A stretch of DNA of 64,000 nucleotides from Choristoneura fumiferana (taxonomy: Eukaryota > Arthropoda > Insecta > Lepidoptera > Tortricidae), in contig NC_133481.1 of the NCBI RefSeq assembly GCF_025370935.1, positions 10,242,610 to 10,306,609 on the forward strand. The letters run 5' to 3'. The translations under genes and the position numbers were made by a program. The notes under the pieces were generated by a model. It was not told the origin of the DNA. It saw nothing but the letters and a program-made list of their open reading frames with translations, and ran no database searches. How positions within the stretch are numbered: the first letter of the stretch is position 1; every line of letters begins with the position of its first letter. Below are positions 1 through 11,562 of this stretch, piece by piece.

Positions 1-39
1 CGGGGCAGTTATTTGTATGAATAATACGAATGTTTGTTC

Positions 40-172
40 TCGGGTCGTGGATGTTTAATATGTATTTAAGTAAGTATTTATCTATATACGTATGTTAATC
101 CATTGCCTAGTATCCATAGCTTTGCTTAGTTTGGGACTAGGTCAATTGGTGTCAAGTGTCCCATGATATTTA
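40..172 (+). repeat. Dispersed repeat A, likely LINE 3' end
   Basis: About 130 bp that recur as a reverse complement at 62731-62850. Both copies share the core GGGACTAGGTCAATTGGTGT and end in a TTTA-rich tail, here running to about 190. A tail like this suggests the 3' end of a non-LTR retrotransposon; the coding part is absent, so the class is inferred. Confidence 0.7.
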
Positions 173-190
173 TATTTATTTATTATATTT

Positions 191-1246
191 AATTCCCATC
201 GAGTTGCCTAAGTTTTTTGCATCCGAAGACATACCTCATGTCACGCTACGCTACTGTTATTTTGTGTAATAACACTTATCGTTACTGGACAGAAATGTAA
301 AAATGTCAGATTTTACGACATGGAAAATTTATAACTCTTTTTAAACAAACATGCAGTGCAACACGCTTTGAAACGTATTAATCTTGTCTACGTGAAGAAA
401 ATTACACCTTTTCTGCATATTTACGTGTTCAAAAGCAAATTAAAAGTTATTTACACCATACTTTTAGTCCCGTTCTTGCAAACAGGCTTTCACATTTATA
501 AAGTGTAAAAGCTAAACCTGGCTATATTCTACTCCATTTAATTTTTACTCTATGAAATCATAACCATTCATTTATTTTTAATTTTAACTGTCAACACGAA
601 ATTTAAAAAAAAGAACTTCACATGTTATGCGAAAAACATAGCACGAGCGACTAAACACTAACAATATGTCCAAGGCACATTACCCCAATAAACCAATCTA
701 TGTAGGTAACATAACGAGACTTCAATTTATTACTTAAACTGCGGAAGGATAACTTTCTCGTCCAATTTATGGGTTATTTCGTAAAATGTGCAATAGATCA
801 TTGCCTCTACCACGGTATCAAGTCTCCTGGGACCATGGAGCACGCAACTCAAATGCCATGACATGACATGCTTCTGTGACGGGCTGTCGTTGTTTCTTGC
901 TTCCTTACTGTTCGATTTTTAAATTGAAATATCAGCCAATATCGTATTTCAAATGTTTTGTTTGTGGCTTGTTTTATTTTGCTGGAAGCTATTAACTATA
1001 TTACTGCAAACGCTCGTCTTGCATTTGGCCGGTTTTTATTTTTTTCGAAACCTTATTCCACCAATTCGTTTATTTGTGTGTATGCGATGTTTGTAATGTA
1101 ACTGATGCAAAGATAGTAATTTATAACATCATTTCATTCATTATAAGGTGAACTTTTACTCAATACCAGTATAAATGCCATTAAGTATTGTGGAAAAAAG
1201 CTGTACGATGCATGACAGAATTCAAGGCATGACTTAAGAACGTTTA
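191..1246. other. AT-rich stretch without genes
   Basis: No coding signal or recognised repeat. The only local structure seen is a short ATGAC-word repetition at about 856-870. Confidence 0.6.
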
Positions 1247-1750
1247 TACCTGCTGAGCTTTCAACGTTGCATTTTTGATAGTTTTTCTCGATTATTCCAT
1301 AAAAATTGAATGAAAATTAAAAATGTGGTCTGATAGAACTGTTCTTAATATATACATAAGTTAGTCTACTGCAATAATTATGCGTGATAGACTTTTATTT
1401 TCTTTAAAAACCGTTAATAAACATTTTATCGTCACATCATTTTTAAAGAATATAAAAGTCTATCACGAATAATTATTGGAGTAAAAACATTAACTTATAT
1501 ATTAAGAACAGTTCTATCAGACCAGATTTTTAATTTTCATTAAATTTTATTTAGTACATACATACATAAAATCACGCCTCTTTCCCAACGGGGTAGGCAG
1601 AGTACATCCTTCCACTTGCTACGATTCTGGCATACAACTCTCGCTTCCTCTACATTCATCAATCTTTTCATGCATGCACGACCACGATTTTTATGGAATA
1701 ATCGAGAAAAACTAACAAAAATGCAACGTTGCCAGCTCAGCAGGTATATC
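1247..1750. mobile_element. Foldback element with nested repeat
   Basis: A long imperfect inverted repeat. The left arm (1247-1405) is matched in reverse by 1441-1548 plus 1684-1750; paired words include CTGATAGAACTGTTCTTAAT and TTTTCTCGATTATTCCATAA. The right arm is interrupted by 1549-1687. The arms are too long for a simple MITE but fit a foldback transposon or an inverted duplication. No open frame belongs to it. Confidence 0.75.
1549..1687 (-). mobile_element. Retroposon fragment nested in foldback
   Basis: This block interrupts the foldback right arm. Its GGGGTAGGCAGAG core is shared with 49340-49545, a lepidopteran LINE/SINE 3' end. The interrupted word is present on both sides as near copies (AAATTTTAT and GATTTTTAT), which looks like a short imperfect target duplication. 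Strand is a guess from the related copy. Confidence 0.6.
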
Positions 1751-2789
1751 TTAATGTTTAATGATGATTCCCTGATTGTTTGAAAATAATCATGTTTCAT
1801 ACCATAGTAGCGGTAGCGCGCATTTTTTTCAACTGTACCTTTATTTATGCACCATTTCCGCGGGGTGGACTTTGACAAATGCTCGCAATTTTTGCTTCCG
1901 CTCATTCCTACCTTCCTTTTCTACGAGCACAGATAGCTATCAGTAACTTTTTGTTTTTAAAAAGCCGTCGATATTGTTTTGTCTTATAATAACTCTCCCT
2001 TGGCTTGCCTTTCATACTAAATTTTGTTGCGAGCATATAAAAAAAAATATGCAACCTTTTTTTCTGACTGTACGGTTTGTTGAGTGTATTTGCACTGTCC
2101 TACATTTTAATATTTAATTGATATACATATACACCAGTTCAAATTTATTCGACCACTAGCAATGAGTTGAATTCGACTTCCCAAAAAAGTATAAACATTC
2201 TTCAGAGGGCCAAAGAAACATTATATCTAAGTATATAAAACACAAGCATAATTGAATAAAGATAAAAAATAAAATGTGATAAGTAAATATACTCGTAATA
2301 ACTATATCATGTTCTTGGTTAATACAAGTGCAGTGCGATCATTAAGTTTTCTGGAATCATATTAATAATATTTATGTCCATAGTTCACTTTTCTTTTAAA
2401 CAGAGTTAAGTTCTCAAGTACTGATCCAAATAAATACTGAAGGTATAAAAAGTTAGATTAAATTAAAATAACATCGGAACTCCGATCTATTCTTTGTAGG
2501 TCTTTGTTTAACTTGCCTAAATTGTGATAATCTTGGTTCTTACAGTAAACTTCAACAAATAATAATTAGAAATGATAAAATCTGTAATCATATTTCGTTT
2601 CTTTTACCCCGGGATAGATTTAATTGTAAAGTTTACTTAGTAAAGGGCCGGCCCGTCATCTGGTAAAGAAGACGGTGGCACAGTGCTGAGAACTAAACAG
2701 TAGCAATGGATACACTTTGTAATAAATAGGAGCTTTTACTATTACGCCTTGCGATATTATTATGATATAAATAAAGCCTTCTTTCTACA
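1751..2789. other. AT-rich stretch without genes
   Basis: No coding or repeat signal that I recognise. Confidence 0.55.
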
Positions 2790-2995
2790 AATCATCATGA
2801 TGGCCAAAGTCACTGGCACGAGACACATTCGTCACAGGATATCTTGGCTGAAGAATCTTGGCGAGTGGACCGGCTGCTGTCCATAATATACCTATTTTGC
2901 CTCACACAATTAATATCGTTCTAATGAACGAAGTATTTGAAACTGACTTATAATCTTCGCTAGTCGGAGAGGCGTGTTAAGAAGAAGAAGATAAT
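2790..2995 (+). pseudogene. LINE C-terminal relic (ISWLKN type)
   Basis: Forward translation gives the peptide RISWLKNLGEWTG near 2837-2875, then after frame loss ANLRRG near 2955-2975. In insect LINE polyproteins an R-x-SWLKNLR-W segment is followed by a terminal MIANLR motif, so both motifs are in the right order and spacing. Frames are broken and there is no reverse transcriptase domain, so this is a 5'-truncated dead copy. Confidence 0.6.
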
Positions 2996-3106
2996 ACACA
3001 TCCATGACTTAGGCTTAGGCTACCTGTGAAGGTAGGCGTATACTAGGTAGGTAGGCAGCTGCTATTTTTCACCTATAGCAACGCGCCGCTGCTCCACGGC
3101 AATGGT

Positions 3107-3149
3107 TACCTATGTGAAGTGCTCCACAATCACTCCACATAGGTAACAG
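3107..3149. repeat. Short hairpin
   Basis: GTTACCTATGTG and its reverse complement CACATAGGTAAC flank a short loop. Sequence context is low-copy; a GC-rich patch follows at 3250-3300. Possibly a MITE remnant; function unknown. Confidence 0.5.
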
Positions 3150-3639
3150 ACGCTTATAATTAATTATACCCATATCCTTACTGCCCTGGCCGTATTATGG
3201 AGTCAAGCAATGAAATTAACGCAGCGCGAATGAATCTCGAGTTTTAATTAAAGGCGAGTGTCGCCCCCGGCCGCTTCTTCATTACACCGGCGCCTCAAGC
3301 CAACCGAGAAAGTTATCATAAGTCCATGACATATGTGTTCACTGCATTCCCAAAATGGAGCATACAGAGATGAACTCGTCGATATTTGGATTATTATAGG
3401 TAAGCGGCCATTACACTACTACTTTCACCTAAATGCGATCGCCAAACATGTTTCAAATTACTTCGGACAACACATGTCTCAGTCAAACATACATGTTTTA
3501 CATTTTGAAGTGGAGTAACTGACAGTTCTACTCTCAATCTCATTGCAGCCTCCGTTTTAAACCACGTACCTACCTAAAATCTACATGGACGACTAGATCA
3601 GAAATATATTGGTTGGCCGCCTGTCTCTCACTTCTGGGT

Positions 3640-3845
3640 CGATTGTTCATTGTGTTTGATAGACTCGGTCAGTATCAGGGTTGCATATGGAGCTGGTAAT
3701 CTGTCTTCCCGGTTTCTGTCTAGCGCATCTCTTACGACCGTTTAGAAATTAGAGGACAAGGAGTCTTTTACTTGATCGGCCCATCCCGTAGGCGGACGAC
3801 CGCGCAAACTTCCGGGTTCCCAATGTACAATACGTTCAGTTTGTA
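3640..3845 (-). pseudogene. LINE C-terminal relic, antisense
   Basis: The minus strand reads GRPPTGWADQVKDS and, after a stop, VVRDALDRNR. The (G)RPP-x-RW-D-x-(I/V) and A-x-DR-x-x-W signatures are the standard C-terminal tail of lepidopteran RTE/Jockey-type LINE proteins. Stops and frameshifts are present. Confidence 0.65.
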
Positions 3846-5062
3846 GGGTTCCGTATTTCATCGCCACTACGCACTGCCTTCGACGACGTTGATAAATTCA
3901 TCGGTGAAGAGATTACAATTAGATTGATAAACCGTATCAGATATCGGATTGATATAATGTGGGACTAGCTCCTTGTTACATACTAATTACCAAGTCAAAG
4001 TATTTAAACAAGTGCGTGTTAATTTGACTCATGGAACATAAAAACGTAACAAGTAACAAAAAGTACGAAGATTAACCAGAACAATGTCATAAATCATACA
4101 GTAACTTCTAAACCTTATAAAGCGACCACTGTTCTCTGCCCGCGAGTTATTGCATTCTAATTGGAAACAGAAGGAAAAAGTCAATAAATGTCATGACAAC
4201 CCCTGATCCAATTAAATTGTAATACTTTGAAATACTTTTTACAGCCAAACTTGACGACTTCAAAAAAATATTAGGTCGTAAATTTGTAACTGAAAGAATC
4301 TTGGTAGTTTAAAGATGACATTTTACTATTCCAAATCGTGTATTTCAATCATACTTCGATTATTTAAGTAAGTTATTTTGAATGGAAATATTTTTACCGT
4401 ACCTAAGCTAGGTAGGATGCTTGCAAAATCTGTTATATGTATTTCTGTTAGCTACAACGTCCTAAAATTCACTTTCAGATGATTTATGCGCAGTACCTAT
4501 TACTACTTAATTTGAACAATGTCTTAAAATGAGTGTGAACTAATTAAAAAAAAATAAGTTGGCTGGACTAGTCTTATAATAATTATGTAATCGTTTACTC
4601 CAACAACAAGAATGAGTCATTCATGATAACCAATTTGTTACCGATATGTTACTCAAATTAACTCAATTCACCTTAATTGGCTATCAGCATTATTTCAAAA
4701 TGCTACAACCGGCTCAAACGGCCTAAAACGAGAAACAATAGGTAACGACCCTGTTAATATTAATGAACTTTTCAAAACACCGTACATTTTGGCAGCTGTA
4801 AACGGACGGATTCGGCTTCGGGCGTGAGGGCATAGAGCACTTTAAAATTTATCGAGTTTTCGTGTTTTCCCGCCCCCTCGCTTGGCAGAATGCGCGGCGA
4901 CCATCGCTCGCACGGTACCTCTAGGTTATGTAGCCAGCGGCCGTTACAGTTACAGCCTTTGTTTCTGGAACTTTTTTTTATTGTATTTGGTAATGGTGTT
5001 CTTACGTTTTTAATGCAGACGTTAATTTTAAAGGGTTTCATATTATAACGATTACTGACTAA
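3846..5062. other. Low-copy sequence with CpG-rich patch
   Basis: Mostly AT-rich. The part at about 4780-4960 is distinctly richer in G+C and CpG and contains no repeat I recognise. It could be regulatory or an undetected exon, but no frame is convincing. Confidence 0.4.
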
Positions 5063-5500
5063 CTGCGCTGGCTCAGCGTCCAGAAGTAGATCTTGGCTCC
5101 GACACCAGTTTTGTACGACTGTGTGTCAGCCGGCCACGCGTCGGGTGCACAAGTCTTTTTGGACTTCATGAAACCCGCGATACCTGAATCTCTAACAAGG
5201 CGTCTCTCTCTCTTCTGTCAGTCATCTCATCTTCTCAATTTCATTAAGCCAGCGAAGTTGATGCGATATTTGCTGTCGTCCTTTTACGGGCGATGATTAC
5301 GGGGAATGTTGAGCTCGCCCACCAGGTCTTCCACCTCCAAATTCTTCCTTATTCGCCAAGATCCATCCATCCGTTAGGTCGATTCCAGTAATTTCCTGAA
5401 GATCTTTCTATCGTCCACCAGGTTAGACTCAAAGCTTCGCGTCCATATAGCAAGATTATTCTAATTTATAACTGTGTTATAGACATATCGACTCTTTTCT
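5063..5500 (-). pseudogene. LINE relic, antisense (two pieces)
   Basis: The minus strand over 5283-5480 reads RKIFRKLLES, then MDGSWRIRKNLEVEDL, resembling the LINE segment RK-x-LR-x-I-GP followed by GxWRIRYN-x-EL. The part at 5063-5130 resembles the antisense LINE piece at 62575-62620 (shared ATCTTGG-CC-ACACCAG pattern). Heavily broken. Confidence 0.55.
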
Positions 5501-5634
5501 TGGTTCGTCTGCTTAAGAGTTATATCGATTACCTAATCTTATATATTATCATGTTCAAAGTTTTTCTTTTACTTGTCAGGCTAAAGTATAAACCACATCA
5601 CCTATTAATTAGTAGGTAGTAATACAAACTTTTT

Positions 5635-5905
5635 TTGCTGACTGTAGGTACTTGTATTTTCACCCAAACTACATTTGCATACCAAATTTCAAGTCGATGC
5701 TATTAACCGTTGAAGAGTTCCGTCCTGTGGAGAGGATCGTAGCTGGACTACCAGGATGTCACTAACTAGATTATTGTATTGGCACGCAATTTACGTGAGT
5801 AATACCAAATTTCAAGTCAATCCAGCTACTGAAAGTTGGTCGAATTTAACTTGCAAGATTTGATTACAACAGACACAGGAAGACAACGGGACAGGTGAAA
5901 GTAAA
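5635..5905 (+). repeat. Dispersed repeat C
   Basis: One of at least six copies here. Near-complete copies are at 26095-26350 and 56735-56990 (reverse) and 12240-12430 (reverse); partial copies are at 28255-28400 and 32465-32600. Shared words are CCAAATTTCAAGTC, GAAGAGTTCCGTCC and TTGCAAGATTTGATTACA. No TIRs or coding potential seen; class unknown, though widespread in moths. Confidence 0.8.
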
Positions 5906-6285
5906 TGAAAGTTTGTAAAAAAACTATTTAAGTATCTACGCAGCAGAAATCATCAGACAAGTGGTTTTCGGTTACATATATTATAAAGTTGATTGTTACT
6001 TACACACATCAATCTTAAGATACTCATACTAAAAAGTATCCCTAGACACGTCTGATGCGTCCATATTCAAAAATGAATACCTAATAAAAGTAAATAGTAA
6101 AAAGCGTAGCCATGGCGGCGTGCTAATGAGTGCTGACGGCCCCTTTTTAAAATGGCCAGACTACGGCCAGACAGACAAATAGAGATTTATTGCTGGCAAT
6201 GTCGGTTAATTTCTGTATTGTGACCGGCACAGTAAACGTTTTCGGGGATGAACGAAGTTCTGAAATAATGAAGAGTTTCGGATAT
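5906..6285. other. Low-copy stretch
   Basis: No gene. A GC-rich patch around 6105-6175 contains GGCGGCGTGCTAATGAG and paired GGCCAGACTACGGCCAGAC words; nothing further can be assigned. Confidence 0.4.
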
Positions 6286-6289
6286 GTAT

Positions 6290-6365
6290 AGATCCATCAT
6301 CATCATCGTCGTCATCATCCCAGCCTATGTACGTCCCACTGCTAGGCACAGCCACCTCTCAAAAT
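6290..6365 (-). mobile_element. LINE/SINE (GAT)n tail, antisense
   Basis: A CAT-rich microsatellite followed by CCCAGCCTATGTACGTCCCA is the reverse complement of the CAGTGGGACGTA...GATGATGAT tail seen at 16431-16491. Only the terminal part of the retroposon is present. Confidence 0.7.
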
Positions 6366-6432
6366 GGGATTAGGTATAATTTAAGATAGTTACAGACTTT
6401 TTTACTGATAAACTAAGATTTATATATTAATA

Positions 6433-6475
6433 CTAGCTTTTGCCCGCGACTTCGTCCGCGTGGAATAGTAACTTT
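6433..6475 (+). repeat. Lep1-like element, 5' fragment
   Basis: ACTAGCTTTTGCCCGCGACT is the diagnostic start of an abundant lepidopteran non-autonomous element (Lep1-like, often grouped with Helitrons). Similarity fades after about 45 bp. Confidence 0.65.
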
Positions 6476-6727
6476 GGGAAGTATTTAATTTATTTAGGAT
6501 ACCTATTCTGCCAATAATAGCACATAGAATATTCTACGGTTTACTGAAAATAACTTATTTTAATTAATTGCTATAAATATAGACTAATTTTTTTTTGTTC
6601 TTCCATTCTTTGGTAAAACATAAATATTTTGCGGGTAGCCACATTTTAGCAATACGACGTGTATTCTACCCAGCCAACACAAAAGAAAAAAAAAATTAGA
6701 GTCAAAGTTATTCGAAAAATTTTGAGG

Positions 6728-6803
6728 CGTGAGCCAGGATTTGATCCACGATCCTCTGCTTGAGAGGCTATAGGTCAAACCACTGGGCCACCACGGCTTA
6801 CGT
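6728..6803 (-). mobile_element. tRNA-like SINE head, antisense
   Basis: The minus strand reads GTGGTGGCCCAGTGGTTTGA (A-box region), then CTCTCAAGCAGAGGAT and GGATCAAATCC (B-box, compare GGTTCRANTCC). The spacing is that of a tRNA-derived SINE head, related to 56425-56500 and 59590-59665. It is not a functional tRNA gene: it is followed by SINE-like sequence and the arms are imperfect. Confidence 0.65.
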
Positions 6804-8330
6804 AAAAAAAAAATTGAGCAGAAATCATACGCGAGTTCGACAAAAAATTATTTACCTTCGCATATTAAATTATATGTAGTATAGGTAGGTACTCTACATA
6901 TTAAAGTTGCTTAAAATCCACCCACTACTGAAACCAGAACAAGAGGAAAGCAACTTTAGTTTCTCATAGTGCAGGATCTTTATGAAGCATTCCTAGACTA
7001 TCGATATTTTCCATTATAACCCATGTCACGACGCAGACTGGCGACTGCAAAGTCCTAGTCGCCTCGTTAGTACACGGCAAACAAATTTGATTATCTAACG
7101 AGCTACAGTTAGGCGCTTCTAACGTTTGGACCGTCTGTGTACCAAACGCGTAAGTTACTCGACTGACTGCTTTGATAGGTTGTTTTAAAGTTGATTATAA
7201 ACTGTGAGAAAGGGAGACATTGGGTCCGAATTGTCAAAGCGTTGTCTATCAAAGTTTTAATATCGATCATTGTTAGTAAAATTATACTAGCAAGTATTGG
7301 AAATTTTTAATTAATTTGAAGGCACGTGTTTTGTTATTACTAACAACTACTTTCTTATATTTGAACAGTTGTTTAATCGTTTATTCGGAGCTACATGTTT
7401 CTACCCGACCCGCAATATTCACGAGTACCTACCTTACCTAGGATGATACCTTATGATAGGTATAGGTAACGTTAACCTCACGTGTCTGTGATTTAGGCAA
7501 TTTATCCATGATTCCCTTTTTACTGCGAGCTTAAAAATACAAATTAACGGGAAGCAATCTGATATTCTATGTTTTGTGATGGCATAATGACAGCTATTGT
7601 CGACCACTTGCCTCATTAAGAAGAAAAAAAAACAATTACGCTGTGTGCACCTGAACAAAATTAAATTTACTGAACTACTTTCAGTACTCTTTTGTTAAGA
7701 ACATAAGGTTCGGAATCGTTTAGATTTTTATTTTCTAGCTGCATAACGTGTACGGTTCCTGCATCGTCATACATACGTCACTTGCTCAGGCTCCAGGGGA
7801 TTCCTTTATGAGCATTGTGAAGTTTAATCCACTGGTGCATGGCATTGTTAAAGATTATGCCAAAGGGCTCCCGTTGCTATCGGGCTTACGCCATTTTGTG
7901 TCACGTTCACTTGAAATTGCACCAAACTGATGTTTCGATCTGCTTCTAGAATATGGTTAAAAATTAAATCGCCAAATATTCACATAATTCGTTACAAATA
8001 CTTTTTATTCAATTAAATGTATTCAGATGAAAATGGAAACGTATTTTTGATTTCGTTTTACTGACGAAAATCAATTGGGCCTATTTTTTTTGACCAATAC
8101 CAATTTGACTGACCTATTTGTGTTGTTGTGTCTGCACTTTCGCTTGAAAGTATCATGAGAATGCTAGTCACCGTAGATTAGAGGCTAAAGTCACCAACTA
8201 TTTTTGATATTGTTTATTGACTATAATTATTTGCAACAATATCTTCAAATTGTTATCAACGTACACTTTTGTTGCAAAATATGGATCGAAGGTATTTTGA
8301 TAATGTTCACCATGAGCTACCCGCTTAAGT
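6804..8330. other. Low-copy AT-rich stretch
   Basis: No gene or repeat recognised. Short open frames on both strands show no family resemblance. Confidence 0.5.
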
Positions 8331-8860
8331 TATTTTTCTCGGGATCAAAACAAATAAAAAGTAAAGACAAAGTTCTGGGACCGGCAGCGTGAGGCCTATA
8401 AAACTGCATACAGTTGTATACACACAAACGCAGCCAAACTTCATCAAGCAAATTGCTGCGCTACGCACACGTGCGTAGTTTTACTTGGCCTCACATGATT
8501 CCATAAATGTTGTTTCCGCTTGTTGAAAAATCCTCAGCATATTAATAAAGGCTTAACGCTTTTTAGATCTAAAATTTTATTTGAATTACCGCTGATTCAC
8601 TCTCACAATCTCTGAAACTTGTGGGGACGAGTCTGATCAACGTCATGACACCTTTAATCAGATCAAATAAATTACGCTTCGCTTTGAGCACATTTCCGTT
8701 GCTCATTTAGTTCGCTTAGTGAAGTTTCGTTACACTCGTGCTACGCACACAACTCAATATATTTACACGGCACAGCTGGGCATAGTTTTGCCGGCCTCAC
8801 TTTACCGTTCGTTGAGTTCCGTCTTTACTTTTTATTTGATCTTTGTACTCAGGTTCTGTG
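8331..8860. mobile_element. Compound inverted-repeat element
   Basis: Outer arms match in reverse: AAATAAAAAGTAAAGAC near 8351-8368 and its complement near 8828-8845, followed inward by GTGAGGCC at 8389 and GGCCTCAC ending at 8800. Within it, 8389-8494 is itself a 106-bp unit bounded by GTGAGGCC-TAAAACT and its complement. This looks like a MITE-type element with a shorter related unit sharing its left end. Confidence 0.65.
8389..8494. mobile_element. 106-bp MITE, GTGAGGCC ends
   Basis: Ends GTGAGGCC...AAAACT and AGTTTTAC...GGCCTCAC are inverted. A second unit of exactly the same length lies at 19711-19816. No coding capacity; presumably mobilised in trans. Confidence 0.7.
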
Positions 8861-9239
8861 ATTATAAATAGCGGGTACATTTTAATACCATATTACTCCC
8901 TCTTGTGTTCTAGTACCTGCAACATCTTGGTTTATTGAGATTTTTGCGACTACAAGCTATAAATTTCCAATCAAATGTGATTCAACCGATTTGAAAACGA
9001 ATAATCAAGACCTGGAGGTTACGAAAATTCTCGAAGCTTATGAAGAAGTGTTTAATTTTATTTCAACATTATACTTCGTTTTTTTAACACTAGAAAGAAG
9101 GTAAGCAATCTTGAAGTGTGTTTTTATTGGAAAAACACTTTTGAAAAATAAGTCGCAGCAGATATGTAACAATTAGCTTTTTGCTTTTGGTATCATAAGT
9201 ATTAGTTACTGTATCTTTTCAAATGTTTTTCAATAAAAA

Positions 9240-10115
9240 GACTCGTCAAATGTTAGTTTTATTCATGAATTAAGTAGTATATCAAGTTATTCTTGTCGAG
9301 TATAAATTTGGTATTTACTTGAAACAAATATGAAAAAGTTATATGTTTAATGGACAGTATTATTTACAGTGATGGTTTGGCTATGGGATCACCATCACCT
9401 CTGAGTCCTTTAATGGCAGATATAGGTATATATGGATTATTTTGAGAATCAGTACATTGTGGGTAATAATAATATTAAGCGTTACGAGGAAGATACGAGG
9501 TACGTCATGATGATTTAATTCTGTGTTTTGGCACAGAATAAGTAATAGTGTTTTGGGAAGTATGAGACAGCTCGATTTGTTTCTTAATGGTTTGAATAAG
9601 AAACATGTCAAAATAAAGTTCAAAAAAGAATTAGAAGAAAACTTTTCGTTTAACTTTTTTGATTTGACAAATACAAGATTTAATAATAAACACCAATTCA
9701 AATTTTACCGAAAGCCTACGTACATACATGGCGTAATACCAGCATCATCTAATCACACGTGGCAGCATAAATTAGCAGCTTTTCATTGTTATGTATAAAG
9801 ATTGTTTACTGTACCTCTTTCTAATGAGCACTTTGATTTAGAGTTAGATACTATATTTATCAGATAGCGATTTCAAATGGTTATACTAAATCAATGTTAA
9901 ATAAGTTTGGTTCAAAAGAAGCAGGCACGGATAGTGAATAGAATGCTTTACACCGTGTTGCCTTTTTAGTCTACTAACAAATAATTATAGGTGTAGCATT
10001 TCATACGTTGGACATTTGTCTGATAGAATTTATGGTATTTTTAAATTAAACAATGTTAATGTTGAATTTAAGACTAACAACTCTTTGTACTCTAGGCTTT
10101 GTAACCACAAAGTGG
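9240..10115 (+). pseudogene. Penelope-like element reverse transcriptase relic
   Basis: Motifs occur in the order expected for Penelope-like reverse transcriptases. FNGQYYLQ (9346-9369) is followed, one frame on, by DGLAMGSP (from 9371). Then come RYV and DDLILCF around 9498-9530 (catalytic YVDD split by a frameshift), LDLFLNGLNKKH (9568-9606), FYRKPTYIHG and NHTWQHKLAAF (9702-9785), then LFTVPLSNEHF after an in-frame stop. YVGHLSDRIYGIFK and EFKTNNSL lie at 10004-10090. No GIY-YIG endonuclease is found downstream. Several frameshifts and stops make it dead. The 91-codon frame 9523-9798 is the largest surviving piece. Confidence 0.85.
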
Positions 10116-10212
10116 TGTGGTTATAATAAGTGGGTGGTGATAGATGGGTTTGTGTAATTTGTGTGTGTTCTTACAGTGTGGAGGTGGAGGAACTGCATGA
10201 ACACACATATTT
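10116..10212. other. Spacer between PLE relic and foldback
   Basis: GT-rich sequence with no recognised motif; the missing PLE endonuclease is not evident in any frame. Confidence 0.4.
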
Positions 10213-10437
10213 AAAAAATTGAACCGACTACAAAAACCATGAAAATAATTTTCTACCAGTCTGAAGTCGGTCGGTGCCTCAGCACGAGCCAACAGGAGTG
10301 GACCTATAGTCATCTACCTCACCTACGCACTTTATATCGGGCTTCAATCACTCCTGCTGGCTCGTGCTGAGGCACTGACCGAGTTCAGACTGGTGGAAAA
10401 TTATTTTCATGGTTTTTTGTAGTCGGTTCAATTTTTT
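10213..10437. repeat. Long hairpin, 88-bp arms
   Basis: Arms 10213-10300 and 10349-10437 are near-perfect reverse complements with a 48-nt loop. Examples are GGTGCCTCAGCACGAGCC and GGCTCGTGCTGAGGCAC, or TTGAACCGACTACAAAAACC and its complement. It forms one end of the larger repeat at 10213-10985. A transcript across it would fold into a long dsRNA stem. Confidence 0.85.
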
Positions 10438-10985
10438 AGTGTAAATAATTCGAGATACAATAAGTTAATATCAACTGCTCGTCACCTTTTACGAAATATT
10501 GCTTTTTCCTATGCAGGCACGTTCATTATTGAGGAGTCCTGGTGCTTCACCACCCGTTTTACCATATGCCTTATGAGGAGCATAAATTGCTTAGCAACTG
10601 TGTCAAAGTAATTAAAATTCAACCCGTGAAATACTTGTTATTGAGTAGTAACCCCGATGGTCAACTGTGGTCTTCATCATCAGTTCCACTTCACCAAATG
10701 ATGAATTTCATAAGCAAATGCGTGCATTAACTCGTGAGCTACTACTAAATATATCGAATTTACTATAGGTGTCCCTACAACATTTGAAGAGTTCCCTCGA
10801 TTTTCTTAAGATCCAATGATCCTGATTTGGTGCTTATGGGACCTAATTGAAGACATTCCTAGACGACCGCAAAAAAAACTTGTCAAATCGGTTCATAAAT
10901 GACGGAGTTCTGAGGTAAAAACATACAACCGAAAAATACAACCAAATTGGATAACCTCCTCTTTTTTTGAAGTCGGTTATAAAAT
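10438..10985. mobile_element. Body of 'AACCGACTTCAAAAA' repeat
   Basis: Non-coding body ending CCTCCTCTTTTTTTGAAGTC at 10953-10972, a terminus common in moth repeats; a shorter piece of the same terminus in the other orientation is at 60007-60047. Together with the hairpin this is one non-autonomous element; the class is not certain. Confidence 0.6.
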
Positions 10986-11149
10986 AAAATAAAATGAAAT
11001 GATGCTTCTCGCCAATAAACGTTACAGTTTCACGAGTAACACTAAATGTAATGCATGTAAAATAGTTTTAAATTAAATAAATAATAAAAAAAAAACATTT
11101 GCATAAACTTAACTATCATAAGGTCGCGGGTGAACAAAGAAATTCTTTT

Positions 11150-11192
11150 AGTTCATATGGACCTCCGCAAAGTAACGCCTGATTCAATGTAT
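11150..11192 (+). repeat. Short dispersed repeat (CTCCGCAAAGTAACGCCTGA)
   Basis: The word CTCCGCAAAGTAACGCCTGA and its flanks recur at 15151-15193. No other feature; presumably a remnant of an older repeat. Confidence 0.7.
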
Positions 11193-11562
11193 TATGAAAA
11201 AGTTATTGTAAAGTCAGTTTTTTTTTAGCTAAGGTACACTTTTTTATGTTGTTATTTTCTCCTTTCAGTTAAAGCTGTCACCTCTTTCACAAGATTATGC
11301 CACGCCAACCAAAATTGAGCAGAATAAATTAATCGCTGCCTGTGACTTATTATATTAATTTTAAAAATGCATGAAGAATGTACAAGGAAAAAGTGAATAA
11401 ATATGAAACTCATGTAAGTAGTATAGTATACTCGTTTTTGAGGTTATCAGTTTTTTTGAGAGTTTGGGTACTGTAGTAAGAAGGCACATCGCGATATCTA
11501 TCGAGGCTGATATAATATGATGCCAGGAAGATACCAGGGGACTGAAGTCCGAAGGAGGAGAG

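Noticed and set aside
6728..6803. Possible tRNA gene from A-box and B-box words
   Set aside because: The cloverleaf arms do not pair well and the flanks are SINE-like; two decayed relatives occur in the window. Treated as a SINE head.
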